Source: Isoptericola dokdonensis DS-3
Lineage (GTDB): Bacteria; Actinomycetota; Actinomycetes; Actinomycetales; Cellulomonadaceae
Reading direction: 5' to 3'
NCBI RefSeq assembly: GCF_001636295.1
Contig: NZ_CP014209.1
Coordinates: forward strand, 2,046,001 to 2,110,000
Length of the DNA stretch: 64,000 bases
How positions within the stretch are numbered: position 1 is the stretch's first letter; each line of letters starts with the position of its first letter. This document shows positions 19,492 through 30,417 of this stretch, piece after piece. The notes beneath the pieces were generated by a model, which made no database searches, was not told where the DNA came from, and saw only the letters and a list, made by a program, of their open reading frames with translations. The position numbers and the translations under genes were made by a program.

Positions 19492-20937
19492 ATGAGGCAC
19501 GTGCGACCACCCACCCCGCCGGGACGGCGGCACCCCGGACGTCCCGGCACCGGGCGCCCGGCCGCGACGAGCCTGCGCCGTCGACCCGCCCAGGTGGTCG
19601 CCCTGGGGTTCCTCACCGCCATCGGCATCGGCACCGCCCTGCTCCTGCTGCCCGTCTCCGCGACCGGGCAGCGGGCGTCGTTCGTCGAGGCGCTGTTCAC
19701 CGCGACCTCCGCCACCTGCGTCACCGGGCTGACCGTCGTCGACACCCAGACGTTCTGGACCCCGTTCGGCCAGACCGTCATCCTCGTCCTCATCCAGATC
19801 GGCGGGTTCGGCGTGATGACCGTCGCGTCGCTGCTCGGCCTCGTGCTGACCCGTCGTCTCGGCCTGCGCAGCCGCCTCGTCGCCGCCGAGTCGACCCACT
19901 CCGTCGGCCTGGGCGACGTCAAGCGCATCATGGTCGGCGCCCTGTGGATCACCCTCGTGGCCGAGGTCGCGCTCGGCCTCGTCGTCGCCGCCCGGCTGGT
20001 CGTCGGGTACGACGAGGGCGTCGGGCACGCCCTGTGGTCCGGGTTCTTCCACTCGGTGTCGTCGTTCAACAACGCCGGGTTCTCGATCTACTCGGACAAC
20101 CTCGTGCGGTTCGTCGCGGACCCGTGGGTCTGCCTGCCGCTCAGCGCGGCCGTCATCGTCGGCGGCCTCGGGTTCCCCGTCCTCATCGAGCTGTGGCGGC
20201 ACGCCAGGACACCCCGGGTGGAGGGACGCCGGCAGGCCCTGTTCACCATGTCCCGCTGGAGCATGCACACGCGGCTCACCGTCGGGACGACGGCGATCCT
20301 CCTGGCGGTCGGCACCCTGTTCTTCCTCGCCGTCGAGTGGGCGAACCCGCGGACCATGGGGCCGCTCGACGTGCCCGGCAAGATGCTCGCGTCGTTCACG
20401 CACTCAGTGATGACCCGCACCGCCGGGTTCAACGCGATCGACGTCTCCGGGATGAACCACGGCTCGTGGTTCCTCACGGACGTCCTGATGTTCATCGGCG
20501 GCGGCTCCGCCGGGACCGCCGGCGGGGTCAAGGTGGGCACGTTCGCGCTGCTCGCCTTCATCATCTGGTCCGAGCTGCGCGGCGACACCGAGGTGACCGT
20601 CTTCGACCGGCGCGTCATGCCGTCCACGCTGCGCCAGGCGCTCGTCGTCGCCCTGAGCTCCGTGGCCCTCGTCATCACCGCCACCCTCTTCATCACGGTC
20701 ACGGTGCCACCCGAGCGGTTCGCGCTGGACCGGGTCCTCTTCGAGGTCGTCTCCGCGTTCTCCACCACCGGTCTGTCCACCGGCATCACCGCGGACCTCG
20801 ACCAGTGGCACCAGGTCGTGCTCGTCGTCCTTATGTTCCTCGGGCGCCTCGGCCCCATCACCCTCGGCACCGGGCTGGCGCTGCGGGAGCGGGCCAAGGT
20901 CTACCGGTACCCGGAGGGGTCCGCGCTCGTCGGGTGA
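19492..20937 (+). CDS. TrkH/KtrB-family potassium channel subunit
   Basis: Membrane pore subunit (481 aa) for K+ uptake with four pore loops: SATCVTGLTVVD, SFNNAGFSIYS, TRTAGFNAID and AFSTTGLSTG. Each carries the filter glycine expected of the TrkH/KtrB/HKT superfamily. Length and the basic N-terminus fit KtrB. Start is ATG 19492 or GTG 19501. A partner RCK subunit (TrkA/KtrA) is not adjacent. Its 3' end lies six bases from the convergent CAP-domain gene. Confidence 0.93.
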   Translation: MRHVRPPTPPGRRHPGRPGTGRPAATSLRRRPAQVVALGFLTAIGIGTALLLLPVSATGQRASFVEALFTATSATCVTGLTVVDTQTFWTPFGQTVILVLIQIGGFGVMTVASLLGLVLTRRLGLRSRLVAAESTHSVGLGDVKRIMVGALWITLVAEVALGLVVAARLVVGYDEGVGHALWSGFFHSVSSFNNAGFSIYSDNLVRFVADPWVCLPLSAAVIVGGLGFPVLIELWRHARTPRVEGRRQALFTMSRWSMHTRLTVGTTAILLAVGTLFFLAVEWANPRTMGPLDVPGKMLASFTHSVMTRTAGFNAIDVSGMNHGSWFLTDVLMFIGGGSAGTAGGVKVGTFALLAFIIWSELRGDTEVTVFDRRVMPSTLRQALVVALSSVALVITATLFITVTVPPERFALDRVLFEVVSAFSTTGLSTGITADLDQWHQVVLVVLMFLGRLGPITLGTGLALRERAKVYRYPEGSALVG

Positions 20938-20943
20938 CGAGGG

Positions 20944-21852
20944 TCAGCGGCCGAAGACCTGCACCCACCACGGCCCGCCCGAGCCGTCCGCACGCCCCAG
21001 ACCGTGCCGGGTCAGGGAGCAGTCCAGGATGTTCGCGCGATGCCCGGGGCTGTCCATCCACGCCGCGACCACGGCCGCCGCGTCCGCCTGGCCGCGCGCG
21101 ATGTTCTCCGCCGCCACGCCGTCGACCCCCGCCGCCGCGGCGCGGTCCCACGGGGTGCGTCCGTCCGGGTCGGTGTGGTCGAAGTAGCCGCGGTCGCGCA
21201 TGTCCGCCGCGTGCGCCGCGCCCAGGCCGTCCAGCGCGGTGTCCGCCCGCAGGGCAGGGCAGCCGGCCGCCGCACGCTCCGCGTCGACGAGCGCCAGCAC
21301 CGCAGCGGCGTCCGTGGCCGGCTGCTCGGCAGCGTCCGCGGCCGGCCGCTCGGTGGTGTCCCCGGCACCCGCCTCGTCCTCCGTGGCGCCGTCGGCGTCG
21401 GCGTCGTCCTGCACGCCGGGGTCGTCGTCGTCCCCGGCCGCGGTGTCACCGCGGTCGTCGCCGGTGTCCCAGGCGTCGTCCGGCCGGTCGACGTCCCGCC
21501 CGCCCCGCCCGCCGTCATCGGTGCCGTCGTCGCTCGAGCCGTCGGACGGGCCGTCGGTCGGGTCGTCGGTCGGGTCGTCGGTCGGGTCGTCGGTCGGGTC
21601 GTCGGTCGCAGTATCCGGGGCCGCGGAGGGCGGCACCGAGGGATCGGCGTGGACGTCGGCGCCGCCCCGCGACGCGGCCGCGTCGTCGGGCGTGCGCGAC
21701 CAGGGAGAGGCGAGCGCGGCGGGCGGTTCGGGCAGCCGCATCAGGTCGGGCGCGAACGCGCCCCCGGCCAGCACCAGCACCGCCCCGGCGCCGAACGCCG
21801 CCAGCAGGCTGGTCACCTGCCGCCACCCCGACGCTCCCCGACGCTTCGTCAC
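20944..21852 (-). CDS. Exported CAP/SCP-domain protein with Asp/Pro/Thr-rich stalk
   Basis: 302 aa. An N-terminal hydrophobic segment (VTSLLAAFGAGAVLVLAGGAF) acts as signal or anchor. A long acidic low-complexity stalk (about residues 50-175) contains TDDPTDDPTDDPTDDPTDG. The C-terminal CAP domain (about 180-302; VLALVDAERAAAGCPAL, HAADMRDRGYFDHTDPDG, NIARGQADAAAVVAAWMDSPGHRANILD) has the HTDPDG and H...E residues of the SCP/YkwD family. A surface or wall-associated role is likely. DNA for the stalk carries a near-perfect 12-bp repeat (about 21553-21606), prone to slippage. Confidence 0.88.
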   Translation of the reverse strand: MTKRRGASGWRQVTSLLAAFGAGAVLVLAGGAFAPDLMRLPEPPAALASPWSRTPDDAAASRGGADVHADPSVPPSAAPDTATDDPTDDPTDDPTDDPTDGPSDGSSDDGTDDGGRGGRDVDRPDDAWDTGDDRGDTAAGDDDDPGVQDDADADGATEDEAGAGDTTERPAADAAEQPATDAAAVLALVDAERAAAGCPALRADTALDGLGAAHAADMRDRGYFDHTDPDGRTPWDRAAAAGVDGVAAENIARGQADAAAVVAAWMDSPGHRANILDCSLTRHGLGRADGSGGPWWVQVFGR

Positions 21853-21909
21853 CGCTGCACCGTACCGATCCCGAGGGTCTGCGCCCAGCCCCGCGGCCCG
21901 GACGGCCGA

Positions 21910-22857
21910 TCAGCCGTCCCGGCGCTCCAGGTAGCTCGCGTAGGCCGGGGTGCGGCGCACCGCCTCGGCGTGCGCCCCGAGCGCGGCGGCCCGGACCACG
22001 TCGACGTCGAACCGCTCGACGGCGTCGCGCCGCCAGCCGACGTACTGCGACCAGGACAACGGCTCGCCCTCCAGCGCGACCGGCACCACCCCGGGCTGGT
22101 CCAGCAGCAGCGGCTGGACCAGCGCCACGGCGTGGCCGTCCCGCACCTGCTCGACGGCGGAGGCACGCTCGACCTCGCTCACCTCGTGCGGCGCGAACCC
22201 CGCCCGCGTGCACGCCGCGACGAAGCAGCGCTCGAAGCAGCCGTCACCGGGCGCGGTGAGCCACGACTCCTCCGCGAGCCCGCCGAGGGGGACCGTGTCC
22301 TGGCCGGCGAGGGGATGCTCCGACGCGAGCAGCACGAAGACCGGGTCGGTGTGCAGGCGGAACCACTCGACGTCCCCGTCGGTCGGCAGGGTGTCGTTCT
22401 CGCACGCGCCCACGAGCGCGAGGTCGAGCGTGCCGCGCCGCAGCCGGGTGGCGGCCTCGTCCGGCGACCACGACGTGTACGACGTCAGCGCGACCCCGCC
22501 GAGCCCCGAGCGCAGCCGGTTGAGGAACAGCCCGCCCAGCACGGTCGTGACGGTGCCGACCCGCAGGGACGTCGCCTCGCCGGTGCGGGCGGAGACGTGG
22601 CGGCGGACGTCCTCGCTGAACGCGTCCATGGCGGGCAGCAGCACGCGGGCGTGCCGCAGCACCAGCTCCCCCAGCGGCGTGGGGCGGGTACCGTGGCGGT
22701 CCCGGACGAAGCACGGGCCGCCCAGGGCGGTGTCGATCCGGTTCAGCTGGGCGGTCAGGGCGGGCTGCGCCATGCCGAGCACGTTCGACGCCCTGGTGAC
22801 GCTGCCCTGCTCGGCGACGACGGTCACCAGTCGCAGGTGCCGCAGGTCGATGTCCAT
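21910..22857 (-). CDS. LysR family transcriptional regulator
   Basis: 315 aa with the N-terminal winged helix (MDIDLRHLRLVTVVAEQGSVTRASNVLGMAQPALTAQLNRID, about residues 1-42) and a substrate-binding domain with the LRVGTV entry strand. Divergent from the alpha/beta-hydrolase gene; the 124-bp gap holds a LysR-like dyad, so it probably controls that hydrolase and itself. The ATG at 22857 gives the standard LysR N-terminus; an ATG at 22869 would add four residues. Confidence 0.92.
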   Translation of the reverse strand: MDIDLRHLRLVTVVAEQGSVTRASNVLGMAQPALTAQLNRIDTALGGPCFVRDRHGTRPTPLGELVLRHARVLLPAMDAFSEDVRRHVSARTGEATSLRVGTVTTVLGGLFLNRLRSGLGGVALTSYTSWSPDEAATRLRRGTLDLALVGACENDTLPTDGDVEWFRLHTDPVFVLLASEHPLAGQDTVPLGGLAEESWLTAPGDGCFERCFVAACTRAGFAPHEVSEVERASAVEQVRDGHAVALVQPLLLDQPGVVPVALEGEPLSWSQYVGWRRDAVERFDVDVVRAAALGAHAEAVRRTPAYASYLERRDG

Positions 22858-22867
22858 ACCGCGAACC

Positions 22868-22885
22868 ATATCCCCGACAGGGTAT
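22868..22885. promoter_or_regulatory. LysR-type binding dyad
   Basis: ATATCCCCGACAGGGTAT has outer ATA...TAT and inner CC...GG symmetry, matching the T-N11-A type of LysR sites. It lies just outside the lysR start in the divergent intergenic region. Confidence 0.5.
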
Positions 22886-22981
22886 GCCCCCGGAAACCCG
22901 TCGCAACGATCCTGACATGCGCGGGACACACGGGTCGTGGGACAACGGTCGGGTACCCGCCGCCCCGCCCGAGGAGCCTCC

Positions 22982-23743
22982 ATGGCCGAACGCGTCACCT
23001 TCACCAGCAGCACCGGACCACGCCTGGCCGGGCTCGTCGACGTCCCCGACGGGGAGGTCCGGGGCTGGGGCGTGTTCGTGCACGGGTTCACGCTCGGCAA
23101 GGACTCCCCCGCCGCGGCCCGCACGTGCAAGCAGCTCGCCGCCGAGGGCATCGGGATGCTGCGCTACGACAACCTGGGCCTCGGCGACTCCGAGGGCGAC
23201 TGGGGCGACGGGTCGTTCACCGTGAAGGTCGCCGACACCGTGCTCGCCGCGCGGTTCATGGCCGAGCGCGGCACGCCCGTCGAGCTCGTCGCCGGGCACT
23301 CGTGGGGCGGCGCGGCCGCCATCGCCGCTGCCCCCGAGATCCCCGGGGCGCGGGCCGTCGCGACGCTCTGCGCGCCGTTCGACCCCGGTCACGCCGAGCA
23401 CCACTACGACGGGCTCGTCGACCAGGTGCTCGCCGCGGGCAACGCCGTCTGGCAGGTGGGCGGCAAGCGCCTCAACCTCAAGCGCGGCATGGTCGAGGAC
23501 GTCCGCGCGGCCGACCTCGCGCACCGCATCCCCGCGCTCGGGCTCCCGCTGCTCGTCCTGCACTCCCCCACCGACGACACGGTCGGGATCGACAACGCCA
23601 GCGAGATCTTCCGCGCCGCACGCCACCCGCGCAGCTTCGTCTCCCTGGAGGGCTCCGACCACCTGCTCACCCGGCCCGGCCAGGCGCAGCGGGCGGGCCG
23701 CATCATCAGCGCGTGGGCCGACCAGTACCTGCGGCAGGACTGA
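22982..23743 (+). CDS. Alpha/beta hydrolase
   Basis: 253 aa, cytosolic. HGFTLGKDS is the oxyanion-hole region, GHSWGG (about residues 108-113) the nucleophile elbow, a DD pair in SPTDDTVGI (about 199) the acid, and GSDHLL (about 226) the His. The architecture (LAARL...LRYDNLGLGDSEGDW...) resembles the hydrolase half of OsmC-hydrolase fusion proteins, but no OsmC domain is attached here. ATG 22982 follows GAGGAG. Divergent from lysR. The 3' end overlaps the convergent methyltransferase gene by 38 bp. Confidence 0.88.
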   Translation: MAERVTFTSSTGPRLAGLVDVPDGEVRGWGVFVHGFTLGKDSPAAARTCKQLAAEGIGMLRYDNLGLGDSEGDWGDGSFTVKVADTVLAARFMAERGTPVELVAGHSWGGAAAIAAAPEIPGARAVATLCAPFDPGHAEHHYDGLVDQVLAAGNAVWQVGGKRLNLKRGMVEDVRAADLAHRIPALGLPLLVLHSPTDDTVGIDNASEIFRAARHPRSFVSLEGSDHLLTRPGQAQRAGRIISAWADQYLRQD

Positions 23744-25289
23744 GGAACCCGTCGCGCACGAGACCGCGGACGGCGGGCAGCAGCTCCGCGGCGAGGTCGT
23801 CGGCGGGCACGTCGAGCAGCGCGCCCAGCGCGCCGACGATCTGCCCGACGGCGAGCTCACCGTCGCACACCCCCACGAACGCCGCCAGCCCGGTCGACGC
23901 CTGCAGGCCGCGGCCCAGGCCGTCGCCCTGTCGCACGATGACGACGTTCGGGTCGGCGGCGCCCGGCGTCAGGTAGCGCTCCTCGGTGACGTCGGCGGCG
24001 ACGACGAGCCGCTCGGCGGCCAGGTCGTCGTCGTCCCGGGCCTCGAGCCAGTCGTGCGCCGCGAGCGTCGCCGCGAGGTGGCCGCCCAGCGGCTGCCGCA
24101 GGCTGCCGTGGTGCTCCTCCAGCCGGCGCAGCGACGGGCGGGCACCCTCCGCCGGGCGGCGCAGCGTCACGATGCCGAAGCCCACGCCCTCGACGTCACG
24201 GCCCGCGAAGTCGTCCAGCCAGGCCCCGTAGGCGGCGTCCCAGGCGGCCTGGTCGCGGGCCGCCGTCGTGCCGCCGTCCCGGATCCACGTCTCGGCGTAC
24301 TCCGCCGGGTCGAGCAGCTCGCGCTCGATCACCCAGCCGTCCAGGCCCGACGCGTCCAGCCAGCCCCCGACCCGGTCCGTCCAGTCCTGCCCGCGGCGGT
24401 GCTCCCAGTTGCCGAGCATCTGCACCACCCCGCCCGGGGCGAGGACGGCGCCGACGCCGGTGATCAGGTCCCGCACCAGGTCGTCGCCGCTGCGACCGCC
24501 GTCGCGATACTCGAACGCGCCGATCGCCCGCTCCACGGCCGCGCCCGCCGCACCCTCGTGGGGCGTGATGACGAACGGCGGGTTGGACACGACGAGGTCG
24601 AAGCGGTCGTCGGCGACCGGTTCCAGCATCGACCCGAGCCGCGTCTCGACCTCGGCGTCCGGGGTGTTGAGCGCCACGTTGAGCCGGGTCAGGTCGAGCG
24701 CTCGCCGGGAGACGTCCGTCGCGACCACCCGGGTCGCGTGCCGTGCCGCGTGCAACGCCTGGATGCCGCACCCCGTGCCGAGGTCCAGCACGCGCCCGAC
24801 CGGGTCGCGCATCGTCACCTGCGCCAGGGTCGTCGAGGCTCCTCCCGCGCCGAGCACGTGGTCGACGGCGAGGCGGCGGCCCGTGGCCAGCTCGCCCAGG
24901 TCGCTGACGAGCCACCACTCGACCGGGCCGCGGGCGTCGGTGGCGGCGTAGGGACGCAGGTCCAGCACGGCGCGCACCGCGTCGTCCGCCCCGGCCCCGG
25001 CGGCCTCGACCAGGCCGAGCGCCGCGGCGCCGGCCGTGCCGACACCCGGCAGGGCGGCGTCGACCGCGCCGCGCGACACCTCGTCACCCAGGAGGAACAG
25101 GCTCGTCAGCGTCGCGCGCCGGTCCGCGGACCGCGTCGCGACGACGCGTCGCGCCGGGACCGACTGCTCCCGGTGCAGCGCCGCGGACGCCAGCGGACCC
25201 AGCAGGTCCTCCACGCCGTCGACCGTGTACGCAGCGTCCGTCAGCGCCGTCCGCAGCGCCGCCACGTCGCCGGGCGGCGGCGTGGTCAC
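23706..25289 (-). CDS. Class I SAM-dependent methyltransferase (HemK-like catalytic motif)
   Basis: 527 aa. The C-terminal two-thirds is a Rossmann methyltransferase: motif I VLDLGTGCGIQALHAARHATRVVATD (about residues 165-190) and motif IV NPPF (VVSNPPFVITP, about 236), as in enzymes that modify Gln side chains or nucleotide amino groups. The N-terminal region of about 150 residues is the extra domain found in the actinobacterial group. I chose the GTG at 25289, which overlaps the lipoprotein stop by GTGA; a GTG at 25298 is also in frame. Target unknown. Confidence 0.85.
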   Translation of the reverse strand: MTTPPPGDVAALRTALTDAAYTVDGVEDLLGPLASAALHREQSVPARRVVATRSADRRATLTSLFLLGDEVSRGAVDAALPGVGTAGAAALGLVEAAGAGADDAVRAVLDLRPYAATDARGPVEWWLVSDLGELATGRRLAVDHVLGAGGASTTLAQVTMRDPVGRVLDLGTGCGIQALHAARHATRVVATDVSRRALDLTRLNVALNTPDAEVETRLGSMLEPVADDRFDLVVSNPPFVITPHEGAAGAAVERAIGAFEYRDGGRSGDDLVRDLITGVGAVLAPGGVVQMLGNWEHRRGQDWTDRVGGWLDASGLDGWVIERELLDPAEYAETWIRDGGTTAARDQAAWDAAYGAWLDDFAGRDVEGVGFGIVTLRRPAEGARPSLRRLEEHHGSLRQPLGGHLAATLAAHDWLEARDDDDLAAERLVVAADVTEERYLTPGAADPNVVIVRQGDGLGRGLQASTGLAAFVGVCDGELAVGQIVGALGALLDVPADDLAAELLPAVRGLVRDGFLSPAAGTGRPTR

Positions 25290-25813
25290 GCGCGGCACCC
25301 GCCGTCGAGGTACGTCGTCACCTGCTCGTGCGCGACCGCCGCACGCGCCGTGTCGGCCTCCGAGAACGTCAGCGTCAGCACCGACGCCACCGCGTCCGCG
25401 TCGTCCGGGTCGACGTCGGCCAGCGCGCTCGACGCGGACCCCAGGTAGTCGCCCATCGCGTCGAAGCCCGTCACGTCCGGCACCTCGACCGCCGTGAAGG
25501 CGCGCTCGGCCTCACGGAAGCCCGCCACCAGCAGGCGCGGGTGCTCCTCGTCGATCCCCGCGAGCGCCCGGTTGGTCTCGGCCCACATCTCCTGGAGCTC
25601 GAGGCACTCGGCGCTCAACGACGGCGCGGGCGCCGGACCGTCCCCGTCGCCGGGGTTCACGGCGAGGCCTGCGTCGATGGAGATCGCGGGCGCGGGCTCG
25701 GCCGCGTCGGGCGTCGGCTCCGCGGTGGAGCCGCACGCGCTCAGGGCCAGCACCGTCGACGCCACGACGGCGGCCACGACGGCGCGGTGGACGGGCAGGG
25801 CGGGGGTCGGCAT
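25286..25813 (-). CDS. Putative lipoprotein, paralogue of the next upstream gene
   Basis: 175 aa. The signal peptide ends in a lipobox (STVLALSACGS, Cys about residue 26), then an acidic linker and an all-helical domain of about 110 residues. The last stretch (TARAAVAHEQVTTYLDGGC) matches the last stretch of the protein at 25910-26971 (AAMTAASQQVTDHLATDC), and both begin this domain with an EC...W pattern. The two look like a duplication. Unknown function; probably a two-Cys helical domain outside the membrane. Confidence 0.7.
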   Translation of the reverse strand: MPTPALPVHRAVVAAVVASTVLALSACGSTAEPTPDAAEPAPAISIDAGLAVNPGDGDGPAPAPSLSAECLELQEMWAETNRALAGIDEEHPRLLVAGFREAERAFTAVEVPDVTGFDAMGDYLGSASSALADVDPDDADAVASVLTLTFSEADTARAAVAHEQVTTYLDGGCRA

Positions 25814-25909
25814 CCGTCCATGGTGGCCCACGCCGGGCGGAAGCGGAAACCCCGCGCGCGGGAGGTGAGCGGGGTCACGACGGACGGTTCGGTGCCGCTC
25901 CACGGCGCC

Positions 25910-26971
25910 TCAGCCGGTGCAGTCCGTCGCGAGATGGTCGGTGACCTGCTGCGACGCCGCCGTCATCGCCGCCGTGTCGAGCCCTTCGAGCGCCCCGACG
26001 ACGGCCGCCTCGAGGTCGCCGTCCTCGACGCCCTCGCCGGCCGCGACGACGGACGCCACGTACTCGGCGACCGTCTGCCACTGCGCGGCGACGGTGGCCG
26101 GCGCGGGGGCCGCCGCGAGCGCGGTCTGCGCCCGGGCGAACCCGTCGCGCAGCGATGCCGGGTCGGTGACGTCCATCTGCACCTGCGCCTGCGCCGCGCG
26201 CGACCACGCGACCTGCGCGGCCGCGCACTCCTGCGGGGACGTCACGGGGACGACGGCCGCCTCCGGCGCGGCGTCGCCGGAGCCGAGGGCGTCGAGCGCG
26301 GCGCCCGCTCCCGTCCCGACGACCAGCGCGGCGGCGGCGGCCGCGGCCAGGCCGCGCTTGCGGGCAAGGACACCCTGCGGACGGCCACGGACCTTCCCCA
26401 CGACCCTCTCGACCTGCCGGCCGGCGCCCGCCAGCGTCGTGGCGTCGACCCTGGGCACGAGCGACCGCAGGTCCCGGTCTCCTCTCGACCGCGCGCCCGT
26501 CGACCGCCGGCCAACCGGCTCCTCACCGCCGGTGTCGGCGTCCGGCGCGGGGGCGGGCCACGGCGGCGGCGACGGCTCCGCCGTCGGGGCCTCCGGCGGG
26601 TCAGCGGTGATCTCCGCAAGGACCGGCCGAGCCTCGGTCGCGCCACCGGCGAGCGGCCACCCGGGCGCCGCGACCGGCGCAGCAGGGACGGCAGCGACGT
26701 CGTCGTGCTCCTGCGGGCGCTCCCCGCGACCCTTCCCCTTGCCGCGTCGCGACCTGTCCTTGCCCGGCCGGCGTCCGCCCCGGGAGCCCCGGTCGCCACC
26801 GCGACCCCCGGCGCGCCCCCGCCCCGGCGTGGCGCCCACGGCGCCGAAGAGCTCGTCGGGCGGCGGGGCGTCCGTGACGGCCGCCGTCGAGCCCCACGTC
26901 AGGGCACCGCCGCGCTCCGCCCCGCCGCTGACGTGCGACGACGCGTCACCGTCCGCGGGGGTCTGCCTCAT
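25910..26971 (-). CDS. Membrane protein with extracytoplasmic helical domain, unknown function
   Basis: 353 aa from ATG 26971. A Gly/Arg/Pro-rich, mostly disordered cytosolic part (about 1-200) precedes one membrane segment (RKRGLAAAAAAALVVGTGAGAALDAL, about 210-235) and a C-terminal domain of about 110 residues with two conserved Cys (QECAAAQVAWSRAA...DHLATDC). That domain resembles the neighbouring lipoprotein. The pair may act together at the membrane. No known family recognised. Confidence 0.65.
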   Translation of the reverse strand: MRQTPADGDASSHVSGGAERGGALTWGSTAAVTDAPPPDELFGAVGATPGRGRAGGRGGDRGSRGGRRPGKDRSRRGKGKGRGERPQEHDDVAAVPAAPVAAPGWPLAGGATEARPVLAEITADPPEAPTAEPSPPPWPAPAPDADTGGEEPVGRRSTGARSRGDRDLRSLVPRVDATTLAGAGRQVERVVGKVRGRPQGVLARKRGLAAAAAAALVVGTGAGAALDALGSGDAAPEAAVVPVTSPQECAAAQVAWSRAAQAQVQMDVTDPASLRDGFARAQTALAAAPAPATVAAQWQTVAEYVASVVAAGEGVEDGDLEAAVVGALEGLDTAAMTAASQQVTDHLATDCTG

Positions 26972-27084
26972 GGTGGCGAAGGTTACCGCGCGGCCGGGCG
27001 GGCCTGTCCAGGCCGTCGTCCGCGGCCTTGTCCGGATCGTTAGCATCCCTGACCTTGACCTGACGGCCTCCTGGCAGGGACATT

Positions 27085-27633
27085 GTGCGCGTGAGTTCGA
27101 CGTCGACGGGCATGTGGCTCGCCCCAGAGCAGGATCCGCGCACCTCCGGCATCGACCCCGTGGGCGAGAAGGAGACCCTCTGGGAGTACCTCTGCCGCTA
27201 CCGCATGACCCTCGTCCTCAAGTGCGAGGGCCTCGACGCGGAACAGCTGGCGCGCCGCAGCGTCGTGCCGTCCACCCTGTCGCTGCTCGGGCTCGTGCGG
27301 CACCTCGCGAACGTGGAGCACCACTGGTTCACCCGCGTGCTCTCCGGCACCCGCGATCCCGGCCCGTTCGAGCGGCCCGGGCTCGAGGACGTCGACTTCG
27401 ACGAGGCCGTCGGCACCGACGAGTGCGTCGCCGAGGCGTGGTCCGCCTGGCACGCCGCCGTGGAGGCCGCGGACGAACGCATGGTGCACGAGGACCTCGA
27501 CCGCGAGGTCCCGTTCGACGGTGGCACCGTCGAGGTGCGCGACGTCGTCATCCACATGGTCGAGGAGTACGCCCGTCACATGGGCCACGCCGACCTGCTG
27601 CGCGAGTGCGTGGACGGGCGGATCGGGCTCTGA
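27085..27633 (+). CDS. DinB/DUF664 family protein
   Basis: Four-helix-bundle protein of 182 aa. HLANVEHHWF (about residues 73-82) and the C-terminal HMVEEYARHMGHADLLRE (about 157-174) supply the three-His metal site of DinB-like proteins. The family includes mycothiol- and bacillithiol-dependent transferases, so a thiol-linked detoxification role is possible in an actinobacterium. GTG 27085 has a purine-rich site upstream; ATG 27112 is an alternative. It overlaps the APH-like gene by 28 bp. Confidence 0.85.
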   Translation: MRVSSTSTGMWLAPEQDPRTSGIDPVGEKETLWEYLCRYRMTLVLKCEGLDAEQLARRSVVPSTLSLLGLVRHLANVEHHWFTRVLSGTRDPGPFERPGLEDVDFDEAVGTDECVAEAWSAWHAAVEAADERMVHEDLDREVPFDGGTVEVRDVVIHMVEEYARHMGHADLLRECVDGRIGL

Positions 27634-28559
27634 CGCCCTGGCAGCAGGTCCCGCTCCGTCTGCGCGCCTCCCACCACAGCTTCTTCGGTGCGTCCGCGGA
27701 CGCCTGGTGCGACGCCGCCCCCGCGGTGGCGCGGCGCCTCGCCGCCGCCTGGCGGCTCACACCGGACGGACCCACGACCCACGGCGGGGTCGCCTGGGTC
27801 CTGCCCGTGCGGACCACCGACGGCACGCGTGCCGTGCTCAAGGTCCAGCCCGTCGACGACGAGACGCGCGGCGAACCCCTCGCCCTGGCCGCGTGGGACG
27901 GCGACGGCGCGGTGCGCCTGCTCGCGCACGACGTCGACTCCGGCACCATGCTGCTCGAACGTCTCGGCGCGTCCCTGGAGGCAGAGCCCGACGACGTCGC
28001 CGGGTGCACCGTCATCGGCGGGCTGCTCGCGCACCTGCGCACGCACACCCCGCCCGCCGGGCTCCCCCGGCTCACCACCGTGCTCGGCAACCTGCTCGAG
28101 CGGGCCCCCGCCGCGATCCCCCGCCTGCCCGACGACGCCGGACGTGACGCGCTCGCCCGCTGCGCCGCCGTCGGCCACGAGCTCGCCGCCGAACCCGCCG
28201 GCGACCGGCTGCTGCACTGGGACCTGCACTACGCGAACGTCCTCGCCGCGCCCGACCCCGCGCGCGGCGACTGGCTCGCCATCGACCCCAAGCCCCTCGT
28301 CGGGCACCAGGGCTTCGAACTCCTGCCCGCGCTGCGCAACCGGTGGGACGACGTCGTGCGCGCCGGCACGCACGACCACCTGCGGCGCCGGTTCGACGTG
28401 CTGTGCGACACCGCCGGGCTCGACACCCGCCACGCCGCCGCCTGGACGTGCGTCCGCGTGCTGCAGAACCTCGTCTGGGAGGCCGAGCAGGACGTCCCTC
28501 GGTGGACGGCGTCCGCCGAGCGCGTCGTCGCGGACGTCGTCCTGCCGCTCGCCCGCTGA
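27606..28559 (+). CDS. Aminoglycoside 6-phosphotransferase-like kinase (APH(6)/hydroxyurea kinase family)
   Basis: 317 aa from GTG 27606. The kinase pattern is complete: nucleotide-site Lys in TRAVLKVQPVDDE, the catalytic loop LHWDLHYANVLAA (about residue 203) and the metal-binding DPK in WLAIDPKPLVGHQGFELLPALRN. This is the family of streptomycin 6-kinases and related chromosomal kinases. Sequence shows an active kinase fold, not that it gives resistance. The start is uncertain because the frame continues upstream; the chosen GTG lies inside the end of the DinB gene, suggesting coupling. Confidence 0.85.
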   Translation: MRGRADRALTPWQQVPLRLRASHHSFFGASADAWCDAAPAVARRLAAAWRLTPDGPTTHGGVAWVLPVRTTDGTRAVLKVQPVDDETRGEPLALAAWDGDGAVRLLAHDVDSGTMLLERLGASLEAEPDDVAGCTVIGGLLAHLRTHTPPAGLPRLTTVLGNLLERAPAAIPRLPDDAGRDALARCAAVGHELAAEPAGDRLLHWDLHYANVLAAPDPARGDWLAIDPKPLVGHQGFELLPALRNRWDDVVRAGTHDHLRRRFDVLCDTAGLDTRHAAAWTCVRVLQNLVWEAEQDVPRWTASAERVVADVVLPLAR

Positions 28560-28665
28560 ATCCCTCCTGCCCACCCGCCGCGATCCGTCCTCCGCGCTGA
28601 GGGCGTGCTCGCCCCTGATCAGGCGGAATGTCGGGAGCAACGACCGGGAGCGGTCCTGGTCAATA

Positions 28666-30403
<1,738 letters not shown>

Positions 30404-30417
30404 CGGCCCGTCCTGCT

